From an uncultured Sphingomonadales bacterium (GTDB taxonomy: Bacteria > Pseudomonadota > Alphaproteobacteria > Sphingomonadales > Sphingomonadaceae), in assembly GCA_903832325.1 (NCBI GenBank), contig CAILBC010000004.1:1-64000 (forward strand): a stretch of 64,000 bases of DNA. The letters are read 5' to 3'. Within the stretch, counting starts at the first letter, position 1; every line of letters begins with the position of its first letter. A model generated the notes under the pieces. The model did not search any database. It saw only the letters and a program-made list of their open reading frames with translations, and was not told the DNA's origin. This document shows, one piece after another, positions 34,275 to 42,749 of the stretch. A program made the translations under genes and the position numbers.

Positions 34275-35045
34275 ATGCGCCGTACAATTGTCATTACCGG
34301 GTCTGGCTCGGGGATGGGCGAAGCGACCGCCACGCGGTTGCGCGCCAAAGGGCACCGGGTCATCGGGGTTGATCTGCAGGGTGCCGACGTCAATGTGGAT
34401 CTGGCCACCGCGCAGGGGCGACTGGACATGATCGAACAGGTGCGCGCACTGGCACCCGATGGTATCGACGGGGTGCTGACTTCGGCTGGCGTGGCGGATT
34501 TTGCGCGTCCCGGTCTGGTGATTTCGGTCAACTATTTCGCGACCATCGCCGCGCTTGAAGGCCTGCACCCGCTGCTGCGTGGCCCGGGCGCGCGGTGCGT
34601 TGCGGTCGCTTCTACCGCTGTGCTGATTTCCAGCCCCGAGATTCTGGAGTTGGAAGAACTGTGCATAGCCGGAAACGAGGCCGAGGCCATACGTTTGGCC
34701 AATCAATACGGCATGTTGCAAGCCTATCCGGCGTCGAAGCGGGCGCTCAGCCAATGGGTGCGCCGCAACAGCGTGGCGCCGGAATGGGCGGGTTCGGGCA
34801 AATTGCTGAACGTCGTTGCACCGGGCACAGTCAAAACTCCGATGATCGCCAAGGCACTGGCCGATCCCGCACAGGCCAGCGCGATCCGCAATGGTTCACC
34901 GATCGCGGTGGACGATTTCGCCGAGGCTCCGGCGCTGGCCGAAGTGATGGATTTTCTGCTGACGTTCGAGGGCAACTACATCGTCGGCCAGGTGTTCTTT
35001 GCCGATGGCGGCACTGAAGTGCTGACGCGCCCCGGCACGATTTGA
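34275..35045 (+). CDS. SDR of the 3-alpha-hydroxysteroid dehydrogenase/carbonyl reductase type (copy 2)
   Basis: A 256-aa tandem paralogue of the preceding SDR with identical length and plan: GSGSGMGEA, GVDLQGADVNVDLATAQGR, SVNYFA, LELEELCIAGNEAEAI, YPASK, VFFADGGTEVLTRPGTI. Differences cluster around the middle and the C-terminal substrate loop, consistent with changed specificity or stereochemistry. The two could form an alcohol-epimerising pair (inference). A GC-rich hairpin follows the gene. Confidence 0.9.
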   Translation: MRRTIVITGSGSGMGEATATRLRAKGHRVIGVDLQGADVNVDLATAQGRLDMIEQVRALAPDGIDGVLTSAGVADFARPGLVISVNYFATIAALEGLHPLLRGPGARCVAVASTAVLISSPEILELEELCIAGNEAEAIRLANQYGMLQAYPASKRALSQWVRRNSVAPEWAGSGKLLNVVAPGTVKTPMIAKALADPAQASAIRNGSPIAVDDFAEAPALAEVMDFLLTFEGNYIVGQVFFADGGTEVLTRPGTI

Positions 35046-35050
35046 TAACG

Positions 35051-35080
35051 TCCGGGGCACCAACCGGTGGTGTCCCCGGA
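35051..35080. terminator. GC-rich hairpin between convergent genes
   Basis: TCCGGGGCACCA (35051-35062) pairs with TGGTGTCCCCGGA (35068-35080), with one bulged base, in the 44-bp gap between SDR copy 2 and the convergent LigJ-like gene. It lacks a long T run, so it is only a probable terminator. Confidence 0.5.
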
Positions 35081-35089
35081 TGCCATTTC

Positions 35090-36091
35090 TCAAAGATTGA
35101 ACACGCGCCGGGCGTTGTCTTCAAAGATCTTTTTCTTGTCGGCTTCGCTCAGCCAGTCGAACTTGGCGATGGTCGGGGCGATATCATCCATGGTGTGGGT
35201 GTGGCCCGGCAAGGTCTTTGACCCTACCCCCGGACATTCCGACCCGAACAGGCATTGATCGACCCCGACGGTTTCGATCAGCAACCGCAGCGCGCCCTCG
35301 GTGTACAGCACCGTGTCGTAATAGAGCTTGCGCACCCCTTCGGAAAACGAACGCTTCATGCCGGGATGGATCGAACCGGCTTCAAACCGGCCAAGCTGAT
35401 AGGGAATGGCGCCGCCGCCATGGCTGACCACGATTTTCAGATCGGGAAAATCGTCAAGCACCGACGAATTCACCAGGTTGAACACCGCGATGGTTTCTTC
35501 GTTGATGAAATGCAGGCTGTAGGGCGATCGGTCCGAACGCGACCCGGTGGCATGGATATGCGCCGGAATGTCCAGTTCGCACAATTTTTCATAAAGCGGA
35601 TACCAATAGCGATCATCCAGCCCCGGTCCGTCGGTGCGGGTGTTTTCATAGGGATCGGGGTTGAGCAACACGCCCTTGAAGCCGAATTCCTTTACGCAGC
35701 GCTCCAGTTCGCCAAAGGTGTTTTCGATCGGCTCCCCCGCGACTTGCGGCAGCCCGCCCACGCCGATGAAGGTATCGGGAAACAATTGCGTCTGGCGATA
35801 AATGATCTGGTTGGTTTCTTCGATGAACCAGTGCACCACTCGCCCCGGTTCAAAGCTGGACATCATCTGAAACGGACGGGGTGAGATCAGCTGCATATCG
35901 GTGCCGTGACGCTTCAGCATGTCGAGGTGACCGCAGGGCGCCATTTCGACTTTGTTGGCGGCGCGGCGGATTTCGTCATCGCTGACACGCACCCCGCCCC
36001 TGCCGTGCGATCCGCGATGCGACAGCACCGATGACTTGTAAGCCCATAGCTCCGCAGGCGCGCTGACATGTCCGTGGCAGTCAATGATCAC
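35090..36091 (-). CDS. LigJ-like 4-oxalomesaconate hydratase family amidohydrolase
   Basis: A 333-aa Amidohydro_2 protein with first-strand metal ligands IIDCHGHV (His6, His8), FKGVLLNPDPYENT, IPAHIHATGS, VVSHGGGAIPYQLGRF, LFGSECPGVGS and a terminal NARRVFNL. It follows LigJ of Sphingobium SYK-6 segment by segment (DCHGH, LNPDP, HGGGAVPYHWGRF, LFGSE, NTRRVF). LigJ hydrates 4-oxalomesaconate in the protocatechuate 4,5-cleavage pathway. No ligK-type aldolase is adjacent, so a different 2-oxo diacid may be the substrate. A dyad lies 38 bp upstream. Confidence 0.85.
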   Translation of the reverse strand: MIIDCHGHVSAPAELWAYKSSVLSHRGSHGRGGVRVSDDEIRRAANKVEMAPCGHLDMLKRHGTDMQLISPRPFQMMSSFEPGRVVHWFIEETNQIIYRQTQLFPDTFIGVGGLPQVAGEPIENTFGELERCVKEFGFKGVLLNPDPYENTRTDGPGLDDRYWYPLYEKLCELDIPAHIHATGSRSDRSPYSLHFINEETIAVFNLVNSSVLDDFPDLKIVVSHGGGAIPYQLGRFEAGSIHPGMKRSFSEGVRKLYYDTVLYTEGALRLLIETVGVDQCLFGSECPGVGSKTLPGHTHTMDDIAPTIAKFDWLSEADKKKIFEDNARRVFNL

Positions 36092-36128
36092 AACCGATCC
36101 TTCCAGAATTTTGCGTTATCCGGCATTT

Positions 36129-36144
36129 TGTAAGACATCTTACA
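36129..36144. promoter_or_regulatory. Perfect dyad upstream of the LigJ-like gene
   Basis: TGTAAGA-CA-TCTTACA is a perfect 7+2+7 inverted repeat, located 38 bp upstream of the start codon at 36091 in a short A+T-rich gap. The shape (TGTA...TACA) is typical of GntR-family operators, although the nearest regulator is of the IclR type. Confidence 0.6.
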
Positions 36145-36182
36145 GATGCAATGCAAGCACGTCGCGCCCTGCCCGCACGGGT

Positions 36183-37253
36183 TTATGCGGCACCGCGCTT
36201 GATCCGGTCGACAATCGCGTCGCCAAGCGACGCCGTGGTGCCGCTGCCACCCATATCGGGGGTCAATCCGATCCGGCGCTCGATCACATCTTCAAAACTG
36301 GCAACCAGATAGTCTGACGCCTCGGTCTGCCCCAGATGATCCAGCATCATCGCGCCGGCCCAGACCTGGCCAATCGGGTTGGCAATGCCACGCCCGGCAA
36401 TGTCGGGTGCCGATCCGTGCACCGGTTCAAACATCGACGGTTGGCGCCGTTCCGGGTTGATATTGGCCGATGGCGCAATCGCAATCGTGCCGGTGCAGCC
36501 GGGGCCGAGATCGGACAGGATGTCGCCAAACAGGTTAGAACCAACCACGACATCGAACTGCCCGGGATTCATCACGAACCGCGCCGCCATGATATCGATA
36601 TGGTGGCTGTCGGTGCGGAACCCCGGATATTCGCGCGCGACGGCTTCAAAGCATTCGTCCCAGAACGGCATCGAGTGAAACAGCCCGTTCGATTTGGTTG
36701 CGGATGACACGTGCCGCCGCCCCAGCCGCGTCGCCAGATCAAATGCATAGCGGATAATCCGGTTGGTGCCGCGACGGGTAAACACCGACGTCTGCACCAC
36801 GCATTCATCCTCTCCCGTGCCCTGACGTCCGCCGATTTGCGAATATTCGCCTTCGCTGTTTTCGCGCACGATCCACATATCGATATCGCCCGGCCCCACC
36901 CGTGCCAGCGGCGGTTCAATCCCGCGCAGCAGACGCACCGGGCGCAAATTGACATATTGGTCAAACGCGCGGCGGATCGGGATCAGCAGTCCCCACAGTG
37001 AAATATGATCGGGCACGCCGGGAAAACCGACTGCGCCCAGAAAAATGGCATCATGCTGCGATAACTGAGCGATGCCGTCTGCCGGCATCATCGCCCCGGT
37101 GCGGTGATATGTTTCGCAGCTCCAGTCGAAATGCCGCCAGTCGATCACAAAACCGAACCGGTCCGCGACGGCGTCAACCGCGCGGATGCCTTCGGGCATG
37201 ACTTCTTTGCCGATGCCATCGCCGGGTATGGCGGCAATTGTATAGCGCTTCAT
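36183..37253 (-). CDS. Tartrate dehydrogenase-type oxidative decarboxylase (second copy)
   Basis: A 356-aa paralogue of 32242-33309: IAAIPGDGIGKEVMPEG, MWIVRENSEGEYSQIGGR, SATKSNGLFHSMPFWDECF, VGSNLFGDILSDLG, FEPVHGSAPDIAGRGIANPI. The same reaction type is expected (NAD-linked oxidation and decarboxylation of a 2-hydroxy diacid). It lies 35 bp downstream of the IclR regulator and 91 bp upstream of the LigJ-like gene, all in one direction. Its pairing with a hydratase suggests hydration followed by oxidative decarboxylation of an unsaturated diacid (inference). Confidence 0.9.
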   Translation of the reverse strand: MKRYTIAAIPGDGIGKEVMPEGIRAVDAVADRFGFVIDWRHFDWSCETYHRTGAMMPADGIAQLSQHDAIFLGAVGFPGVPDHISLWGLLIPIRRAFDQYVNLRPVRLLRGIEPPLARVGPGDIDMWIVRENSEGEYSQIGGRQGTGEDECVVQTSVFTRRGTNRIIRYAFDLATRLGRRHVSSATKSNGLFHSMPFWDECFEAVAREYPGFRTDSHHIDIMAARFVMNPGQFDVVVGSNLFGDILSDLGPGCTGTIAIAPSANINPERRQPSMFEPVHGSAPDIAGRGIANPIGQVWAGAMMLDHLGQTEASDYLVASFEDVIERRIGLTPDMGGSGTTASLGDAIVDRIKRGAA

Positions 37254-37288
37254 GGCGGATGCTCCGGTGTGTCGTTCGGAAAGGGGGA

Positions 37289-38089
37289 TCAGATCTGCAG
37301 ATTGTCGATGATCTGGCGAATACGGGAGGTGGTTTCGATCAGCTTCGGCAGCAGATCGCGCGCGCGATCGAGCGGCAAACGCGGCGAAACCGCCGAAATG
37401 GTGACCGCGAGATAGCCGGGGCCGTTGGCATTCGGCACCGCGCGGGCCAGCCCGGCCACGCCTTCAAAGGTGACATCGCGCGCCCAGCCATAGCCGTTTT
37501 CGCGCACGAATTCGATTTCCTCGCGCAGCGAATCCCGGGTCGCTGCCTTGAACTGGCCCGGATCATCGAACCACGCCCGCGCGATGATCGAATCGGCCTC
37601 TGGCCGGGGCATCGAACCGAGCAGCGCGCGCCCCGAATGGCACGACACCATCGGCAGCACCTGAAACGGTTTCACCACATAAGTCCTGATCGGATAGCTC
37701 CCCTCGCCGCGCATCAGGTAGTGGGCATTGGTGCCGCTGCGCATCGACAGATAGACGGTGTCGCCGGACACATCGCTAAGCTGCTGAATGACCGGGCGCA
37801 GCGCTTCAAGATTGCCCGCAACACCCGGCGCGCTCAGGCCGATTTCATGAACCTGCGGGGTCAGGCGGTAGCGGCGCGAAGCCGATTGGCGCACGAAATC
37901 TTCCACCTTCAGCGTGGCCAGGATGCGGTGCACCGACGGACGGCTGAGCCCGGTGTTGCGCGACAAGTCAGCCAGTCTGGCGCCGCCGCCGCCCGCGCGC
38001 GCAATCTCCCGCAGGATCGCGCAGGTTTTCGCCACGACCAGCGCGCCGCCGGCAGAGCCGAGATCGGACCGGTCTGACCTGTCGTGCAC
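37289..38089 (-). CDS. IclR-family transcriptional regulator
   Basis: A 266-aa regulator with an N-terminal winged helix-turn-helix (LADLSRNTGLSRPSVHRILA) and a C-terminal IclR effector domain (YLSMRSGTNAHYLMRGEG, CHSGRALLGSM, GYGWARDVTFEGVAGLARAV). GTG start at 38089 with GGGAGGG upstream. It sits first in a unit with the tartrate dehydrogenase-type gene and is divergent from the SDR / hydratase-lyase unit, so it may control either or both. Confidence 0.92.
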   Translation of the reverse strand: MHDRSDRSDLGSAGGALVVAKTCAILREIARAGGGGARLADLSRNTGLSRPSVHRILATLKVEDFVRQSASRRYRLTPQVHEIGLSAPGVAGNLEALRPVIQQLSDVSGDTVYLSMRSGTNAHYLMRGEGSYPIRTYVVKPFQVLPMVSCHSGRALLGSMPRPEADSIIARAWFDDPGQFKAATRDSLREEIEFVRENGYGWARDVTFEGVAGLARAVPNANGPGYLAVTISAVSPRLPLDRARDLLPKLIETTSRIRQIIDNLQI

Positions 38090-38238
38090 ATTCCCTCCCC
38101 AACCAGCGCAGTCATATTTATTCCATATTACGGACTAAATTTGAACGCCCACACCGCCTCATCAGACTAACTATCCCCAAAATCTGCAAATGTGTCTATA
38201 AAAATCCACAATCCGTTCGGCGAAAATTTCTACAAAGC

Positions 38239-38253
38239 GTCCGCTATGTGGAC
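38239..38253. promoter_or_regulatory. 15-bp dyad GTCC-N7-GGAC in IclR/SDR divergent region
   Basis: A GTCC-GCTATGT-GGAC inverted repeat lies 83 bp upstream of the SDR start and 150 bp upstream of the IclR start. The 15-bp size fits IclR-type operators. The half-sites are short, so the evidence is modest. Confidence 0.35.
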
Positions 38254-38335
38254 TTAATTTCTTGACCATCGGGCGATGCTGCGACATCCACCATCGCAAA
38301 TCACACACCACAAATTTCAGGCGGGAGACGGTGCA

Positions 38336-39103
38336 ATGAATCGACCTGTGGCGCTGGTAACAGGTGCCCGGCAAGGCATCGGCCTGGCAATTGCGCTGGC
38401 GCTGGCCGAGGCCGGCTTCGACATTGCTGGCGTTGATATTGTCGAGGATGAAAAGTCCACCGACTTGCTTGCCGCTGTCGCGGCGCGGGGTGGGCGCGGC
38501 CATTTCAGCAAGATGGATCTGGCCGCCATTGCATCGCACGCCGCTGTGATCGATGCGGTCGAGCGCGATTTCGGCCCGATCGACGCTTTGGTCAACAACG
38601 CCGGGATCGCGGTGCGGCCGCTAACCGATATCCTGGAGATCGGCGCCGAAATGTTCGATCGCAACATGGACGTAAACTTGCGCGGAACCTTTTTCCTGAC
38701 CCAGCAGGTAGCCAAACGCATGATTGCGCGGACCAGCGACCATTACCGTTCGATCATTTTCATCACCTCGATCGCCGCCGGCATGGTTTCGCCCGTCCGC
38801 AGCCCCTATTGCATTTCCAAAGCGGGTCTATCGATGGCGGCCGACATTTTCGCGCTGCGCCTGGGTGAAGCTGAAATCGCCGTGCACGAGATCCGCCCGG
38901 GCTTCATCAAGACCGACATGTCGGGCTCGCTGCCAACGATCAAGATCGACGGCTATATCGCCAGCGGCCGGGTGCCGATGCGGCGCTGGGGTCAGGCCGC
39001 AGACATCGGCCAGGTCGCCGCCAGCCTGGCGTCGGGCAAGCTGCCCTATGTCAGTGGCCAGCCGATCTATGTCGATGGCGGTTTTCACATTCCCGTCGCG
39101 TGA
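38336..39103 (+). CDS. Short-chain dehydrogenase/reductase (FabG-like)
   Basis: A 255-aa SDR with ALVTGARQGIGLAIALALAE, GVDIVEDE, VNNAGIAVRPLTD, ITSIAAGMVSPVRSPYCISK (catalytic Tyr and Lys) and PIYVDGGFHIPVA. It resembles 3-oxoacyl-ACP reductase-type SDRs annotated in sugar-acid and aromatic catabolism. GCGGGAG precedes the ATG at 38336. It precedes the hydroxycinnamoyl-CoA hydratase-lyase by 159 bp. Confidence 0.9.
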   Translation: MNRPVALVTGARQGIGLAIALALAEAGFDIAGVDIVEDEKSTDLLAAVAARGGRGHFSKMDLAAIASHAAVIDAVERDFGPIDALVNNAGIAVRPLTDILEIGAEMFDRNMDVNLRGTFFLTQQVAKRMIARTSDHYRSIIFITSIAAGMVSPVRSPYCISKAGLSMAADIFALRLGEAEIAVHEIRPGFIKTDMSGSLPTIKIDGYIASGRVPMRRWGQAADIGQVAASLASGKLPYVSGQPIYVDGGFHIPVA

Positions 39104-39262
39104 TCCGGTGCGATCAGGGCAGGTCCGACGCGGTGCGTCCGGCACAAATCGACAGACGTCGGCGCGGTTGCATAGTGTTCGGCTACCTGTCATAGATTGC
39201 GGCAGGCGCGCGGCAGTGTCGGTGGACGGCCATGCGCAAACTTTGCCAGGGAGAAAGCCTTC

Positions 39263-40129
39263 GTGACCCAGTCCCATAAACAGTCGGCCAGTGATCAGCC
39301 GGTGTATGACTACAAGACCGTGAAAGTCGAATTCGAGGACGGCATTGCCTGGGTCTCGCTCAATCGACCTGAAAAGAAAAACGCCATGTCGCCGACGCTC
39401 AATGCGGAGATGTACGAGGTGCTCGACCAGCTGGAGTTCGATCCCCGCTGCAAGATTCTGGTGCTGACCGGCGAAGGCGAATCGTTTTCCGCAGGCATGG
39501 ACCTGAAGGAATATTTCCGCGAGACCGACGGCGAGAGCGCGCAATTCAAATCCAAAATCCGGGGCGCAGCCGGCGCATGGCAATGGCGCAAGTTGCGGTT
39601 TTATCCCAAACCGACAATCGCGATGGTCAATGGCTGGTGCTTTGGCGGGGCGTTCACGCCGTTCATCGCCTGCGACATGGCAATCGCCGCCGACGAAGCC
39701 ACATTCGGCCTGTCGGAAATCAACTGGGGCATTATCCCCGGCGGCAACGTCACCCGCGCGATGATGGAACTGTGCGGCGAACGCGCGGCGATGTATTACA
39801 TCATGACCGGCAAGACCTTTGGCGGCAAGAAAGCTGCCGAAATCGGCCTTGTCAACGAAAGCGTGCCGCTGGCCGAACTGCGGGCGCAGACGCGCGAACT
39901 GGCGCAATTGCTGATGACCAAGAACCCCACCGTGTTGCGTTCGGCCAAACACGCCGCACGCCGGGTGGTGGGCATGGATTGGGATCTGGCCGAGGAGTAT
40001 CTGGCGGCAAAGGCGGCCCAGACCCAGCTCAACGATGAAGAAAAGGGCCGGATCGAGGGCATGAAGCAATTCCTCGACGACAAGACCATCCGGCCGGGGC
40101 TGGAAGGCTACAAGCGGAAAGTGGACTGA
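39263..40129 (+). CDS. ech: Hydroxycinnamoyl-CoA (feruloyl-CoA) hydratase-lyase
   Basis: A 288-aa crotonase-fold enzyme that matches the p-hydroxycinnamoyl-CoA hydratase-lyase group along its length: YKTVKVEFEDGIAWVSLNRP, AGMDLKEYFRE, WQWRKLRFYPKPTIAMVNGW, CFGGAF, ATFGLSEINWGI (catalytic Glu) and the C-terminal GMKQFLDDKTIRPGLEGYKR. It hydrates feruloyl-, coumaroyl- or caffeoyl-CoA and splits off acetyl-CoA, giving vanillin or the corresponding aldehyde. GTG 39263 is chosen because AGGGAGAAA sits just upstream. The matching CoA ligase is not adjacent; the ADP-forming-type synthetase at 57878-59986 is a candidate. A hairpin follows the gene. Confidence 0.95.
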   Translation: MTQSHKQSASDQPVYDYKTVKVEFEDGIAWVSLNRPEKKNAMSPTLNAEMYEVLDQLEFDPRCKILVLTGEGESFSAGMDLKEYFRETDGESAQFKSKIRGAAGAWQWRKLRFYPKPTIAMVNGWCFGGAFTPFIACDMAIAADEATFGLSEINWGIIPGGNVTRAMMELCGERAAMYYIMTGKTFGGKKAAEIGLVNESVPLAELRAQTRELAQLLMTKNPTVLRSAKHAARRVVGMDWDLAEEYLAAKAAQTQLNDEEKGRIEGMKQFLDDKTIRPGLEGYKRKVD

Positions 40130-40135
40130 TATCGC

Positions 40136-40173
40136 GATCCGCCAGGCAGTCACTGGCGACCTGGCGGATCGGT
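40136..40173 (+). terminator. Hairpin after the hydratase-lyase gene
   Basis: A perfect 11-bp stem, GATCCGCCAGG (40136-40146) with CCTGGCGGATC (40160-40170), and a 13-base loop lie 7 bp past the stop. Only a short T stretch follows, so it may be an attenuating or Rho-assisted terminator. Confidence 0.5.
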
Positions 40174-40235
40174 TTAAAGTGAAGGCATGATCCCGGTGCG
40201 CACCCGCACGCAGAGGTTCAGCAAGGGAGCAAATC

Positions 40236-41369
40236 GTGTCCGAGAAGCGCTTTGACGTGGTCATCTTTGGGGCGACCGGTTTCACCGGCATGTTGATCTG
40301 CGCGCACATGGCATCGCTTTGTTCGCAAGGCCTGGTCGTGCGCTGGGCAATGGCCGGGCGTTCACACGAAAAACTGGCTGCGTTGCGCGATCAGATTGGC
40401 GCGGGCGATACGCCACTGCTGATAGCAGACACCGGCGATGCGGCATCGCTGGCCACGCTGGTCGCGTCGACACGGATCGTCATCTCCGCGGTCGGGCCTT
40501 ATCAACTGTACGGCGCCCCGCTGGTCGCAGCCTGTGCGCAGCAAGGCACTGACTACATCGATCTGTGCGGAGAGCCACTGTGGATGCGCCAAATGATCGA
40601 TGAGCACGAGGCCGAAGCGATTGGGAGCGGCGCGCGTATCATCTTTTCGTGCGGGTTTGATTCGATCCCGTCTGAATTGGGCGTGTGGCTGTGCCAGCAG
40701 GAGGCGTTGCGCCGCTTTGGCAAACCCATGCCGCACGTGCGCGGCCGCGTACGCACGTTCAAGGCCGGCCCGTCGGGTGGATCGGTGGCGAGCGGCATGT
40801 CGACCATGAAACTGGCCGGCGGCAACCACGATCTGGCTGCCCTGCTCGACGATCCCTTTGCGCTTGTGCCGGGGTTTGAAGGCCCCGCGCATCCATCGAC
40901 GGCAGTGTACGCGGTAGAGGACGACGTCGGTCCGGTCGGGCCATTCACGCTTGGCCCCACCGACATGAAGAACGTGCACCGTTCCAACATGCTGATGGGC
41001 CACCCCTATGGCACCGACTTCATCTATGACGAACGGCTGGTGAATCCGCCGCCGCCGCCTGCAGCCCCGCCGTCGGCGGACATGTTGCCCAAGCCCGGCG
41101 AAGGCCCCAGCCACGAACAACGCGCGGCCGGGTGTTTTGATCTGCTGTTCATCGGTTCGGACGCTGCGGGCAATGCCGTGCGCGCGGTCGTCAGCGGCGA
41201 TGACGATCCTGGCTACGAGACAACCTCGCGCATGATCGTCGAAACCGCGCTCTGCCTGCTCGACCATGATGACGTGAAGGCAGGCATGCTGACACCCGGC
41301 GCAGCGTTTCAGCAGGCGCTGGTCGATCGCCTTTCACAACGGGCCGGCATGAATTTCGCGATCATCTGA
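40236..41369 (+). CDS. Saccharopine-dehydrogenase-like / trans-acting enoyl-reductase-like protein
   Basis: A 377-aa protein with an N-terminal Rossmann fold (VVIFGATGFTGMLI), AGRSHEKLAAL, VISAVGPYQLYG, YIDLCGEPLWMRQMID, CGFDSIPSELG and a GTFKAGPSGGS-like loop (RTFKAGPSGGSVASGM). This is the saccharopine dehydrogenase NADP-binding family, which includes the mycobacterial trans-acting enoyl reductase used for phenolphthiocerol lipids. A GTG at 40236 after AAGGGAG is the start. The function in a catabolic cluster is unknown; reduction of an enoyl-CoA is a possible inference. Confidence 0.82.
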   Translation: MSEKRFDVVIFGATGFTGMLICAHMASLCSQGLVVRWAMAGRSHEKLAALRDQIGAGDTPLLIADTGDAASLATLVASTRIVISAVGPYQLYGAPLVAACAQQGTDYIDLCGEPLWMRQMIDEHEAEAIGSGARIIFSCGFDSIPSELGVWLCQQEALRRFGKPMPHVRGRVRTFKAGPSGGSVASGMSTMKLAGGNHDLAALLDDPFALVPGFEGPAHPSTAVYAVEDDVGPVGPFTLGPTDMKNVHRSNMLMGHPYGTDFIYDERLVNPPPPPAAPPSADMLPKPGEGPSHEQRAAGCFDLLFIGSDAAGNAVRAVVSGDDDPGYETTSRMIVETALCLLDHDDVKAGMLTPGAAFQQALVDRLSQRAGMNFAII

Positions 41370-41405
41370 ACACCTGGCCCACTCTGATAAGGCAACCGGT
41401 TTGAT

Positions 41406-42749
41406 ATGAGCACTGCAGCAATCACGCCCAATATCGCCGCGGGTTTCGGAACAAGAAACTATCGCGCCTATGCGCTCAGCGCGCTGATGGTGATCTATGT
41501 GTTCGAAGTGATCGATCGCATTTTCCTGTCACTGGTGCAGGAAAAGGTCCGTGCCGAACTGGGGCTGTCCGATTTTCAGCTGGGCCTGCTCAGCGGGCCG
41601 GGGTTTGTGTTGCTGTATGTGCTGTGCACGATCCCGATTGCGCACCTGGCCGAACGCCACAACCGGATCGCAATCATTGCCACGGGCGCGGCCGTTTGGA
41701 GCGCCGCCACCGCCGCGTGCGGGTTGGCCACGACGTTCGCGCAATTGTTCCTGGCGCGCATGTTTGTCGGGATCGGCGAAGCGGCCTGCCTCCCGCCCTC
41801 GCATTCGACCATCTCTGATTATTTCCCCCCGGCCAAACGCGGTTCGGCGCTGGCACTGTTCAGCCTGGCCATCCCGATCGGGATTGTTGCGGCCGCTTTC
41901 GGTGGTGGCTGGCTGGTACAGCGGTTCAGCTGGCGTTCGGCGTTTTTCCTGCTGGGCGGCCTGGGTATCGCCGCTGCGGTCTTGCTGAAACTGACGGTGA
42001 AGGACCCGCCGCGCTCCGGTTCAAGGGACGATGCGCCGCATTTCATCGAAGGCTTGCGCGCGCTGGCGGCAAAGCCGACCTATCGCCACGCGGTGGCTGG
42101 CGGCGCGCTGGCGTCGATCTTCGGGTTTTCGGTCACCAATTTCTTCGTTTCCTATACGGTCCGCGAATATGGGCTGGACATCGGCAGCGCATCGTTCGCA
42201 TTTGGTGTGCTGTTCGGCTTTGCCGTCGCGATCGGCATCTTTCTCGGCGGGTTCCTGTGCGATCATTTGCAGGCACGCATCCCGCAGATTGCCGGCTGGC
42301 TACCCGCCGTCAGCCTGCTGATAGCGGTGCCGCTCTATCTCGCCGCGTTTCATCAGGCATCGTACAATATGGCATTCGCGCTGTTTTTCGTGGCGCTGAT
42401 CTTTCACTACATGTTCAACGCACCGATGTTCACCATCGGGCAGCAAGTGGCCGGGCCGCGCAACCGCGCAACCGCGTCGGCGGTGATGATGCTGGCACTG
42501 ACGCTGGTGGGATTTGGGCTTGGCCCGCCACTGGTCGGCGCGATCGCCGATCATTTCAACGCGCAATTCGCGCTTGCCAACGGCGTGACGCTGGCACGGT
42601 GCAAGGCCTCACCACAGCTTGCGGCTTGCGCCAAAGTCAGCGGCTACGGGTTGAAAACCGGCCTCAGCATCGAACTGGTGTTCTTTGTCTGGGCGGGGTT
42701 CCATTTCTGGCTGGCCGGGCGGACGTATGCCAAGGACCGCCACGAATAA
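41406..42749 (+). CDS. Major facilitator superfamily transporter (spinster-like)
   Basis: A 447-aa membrane protein with about 12 hydrophobic segments. The loop after helix 2 reads AHLAERHNRIAI (MFS signature A form), then RMFVGIGEAACLPPSHSTIS on helix 4, and a central linker around KDPPRSGSRDD. The pattern of FxxDRxxLS near helix 1 (VIDRIFLSLVQEKV) and GIGEA is typical of the spinster-like MFS group frequent in sphingomonad aromatic clusters. It probably imports an aromatic acid or exports an intermediate across the inner membrane. Confidence 0.92.
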   Translation: MSTAAITPNIAAGFGTRNYRAYALSALMVIYVFEVIDRIFLSLVQEKVRAELGLSDFQLGLLSGPGFVLLYVLCTIPIAHLAERHNRIAIIATGAAVWSAATAACGLATTFAQLFLARMFVGIGEAACLPPSHSTISDYFPPAKRGSALALFSLAIPIGIVAAAFGGGWLVQRFSWRSAFFLLGGLGIAAAVLLKLTVKDPPRSGSRDDAPHFIEGLRALAAKPTYRHAVAGGALASIFGFSVTNFFVSYTVREYGLDIGSASFAFGVLFGFAVAIGIFLGGFLCDHLQARIPQIAGWLPAVSLLIAVPLYLAAFHQASYNMAFALFFVALIFHYMFNAPMFTIGQQVAGPRNRATASAVMMLALTLVGFGLGPPLVGAIADHFNAQFALANGVTLARCKASPQLAACAKVSGYGLKTGLSIELVFFVWAGFHFWLAGRTYAKDRHE

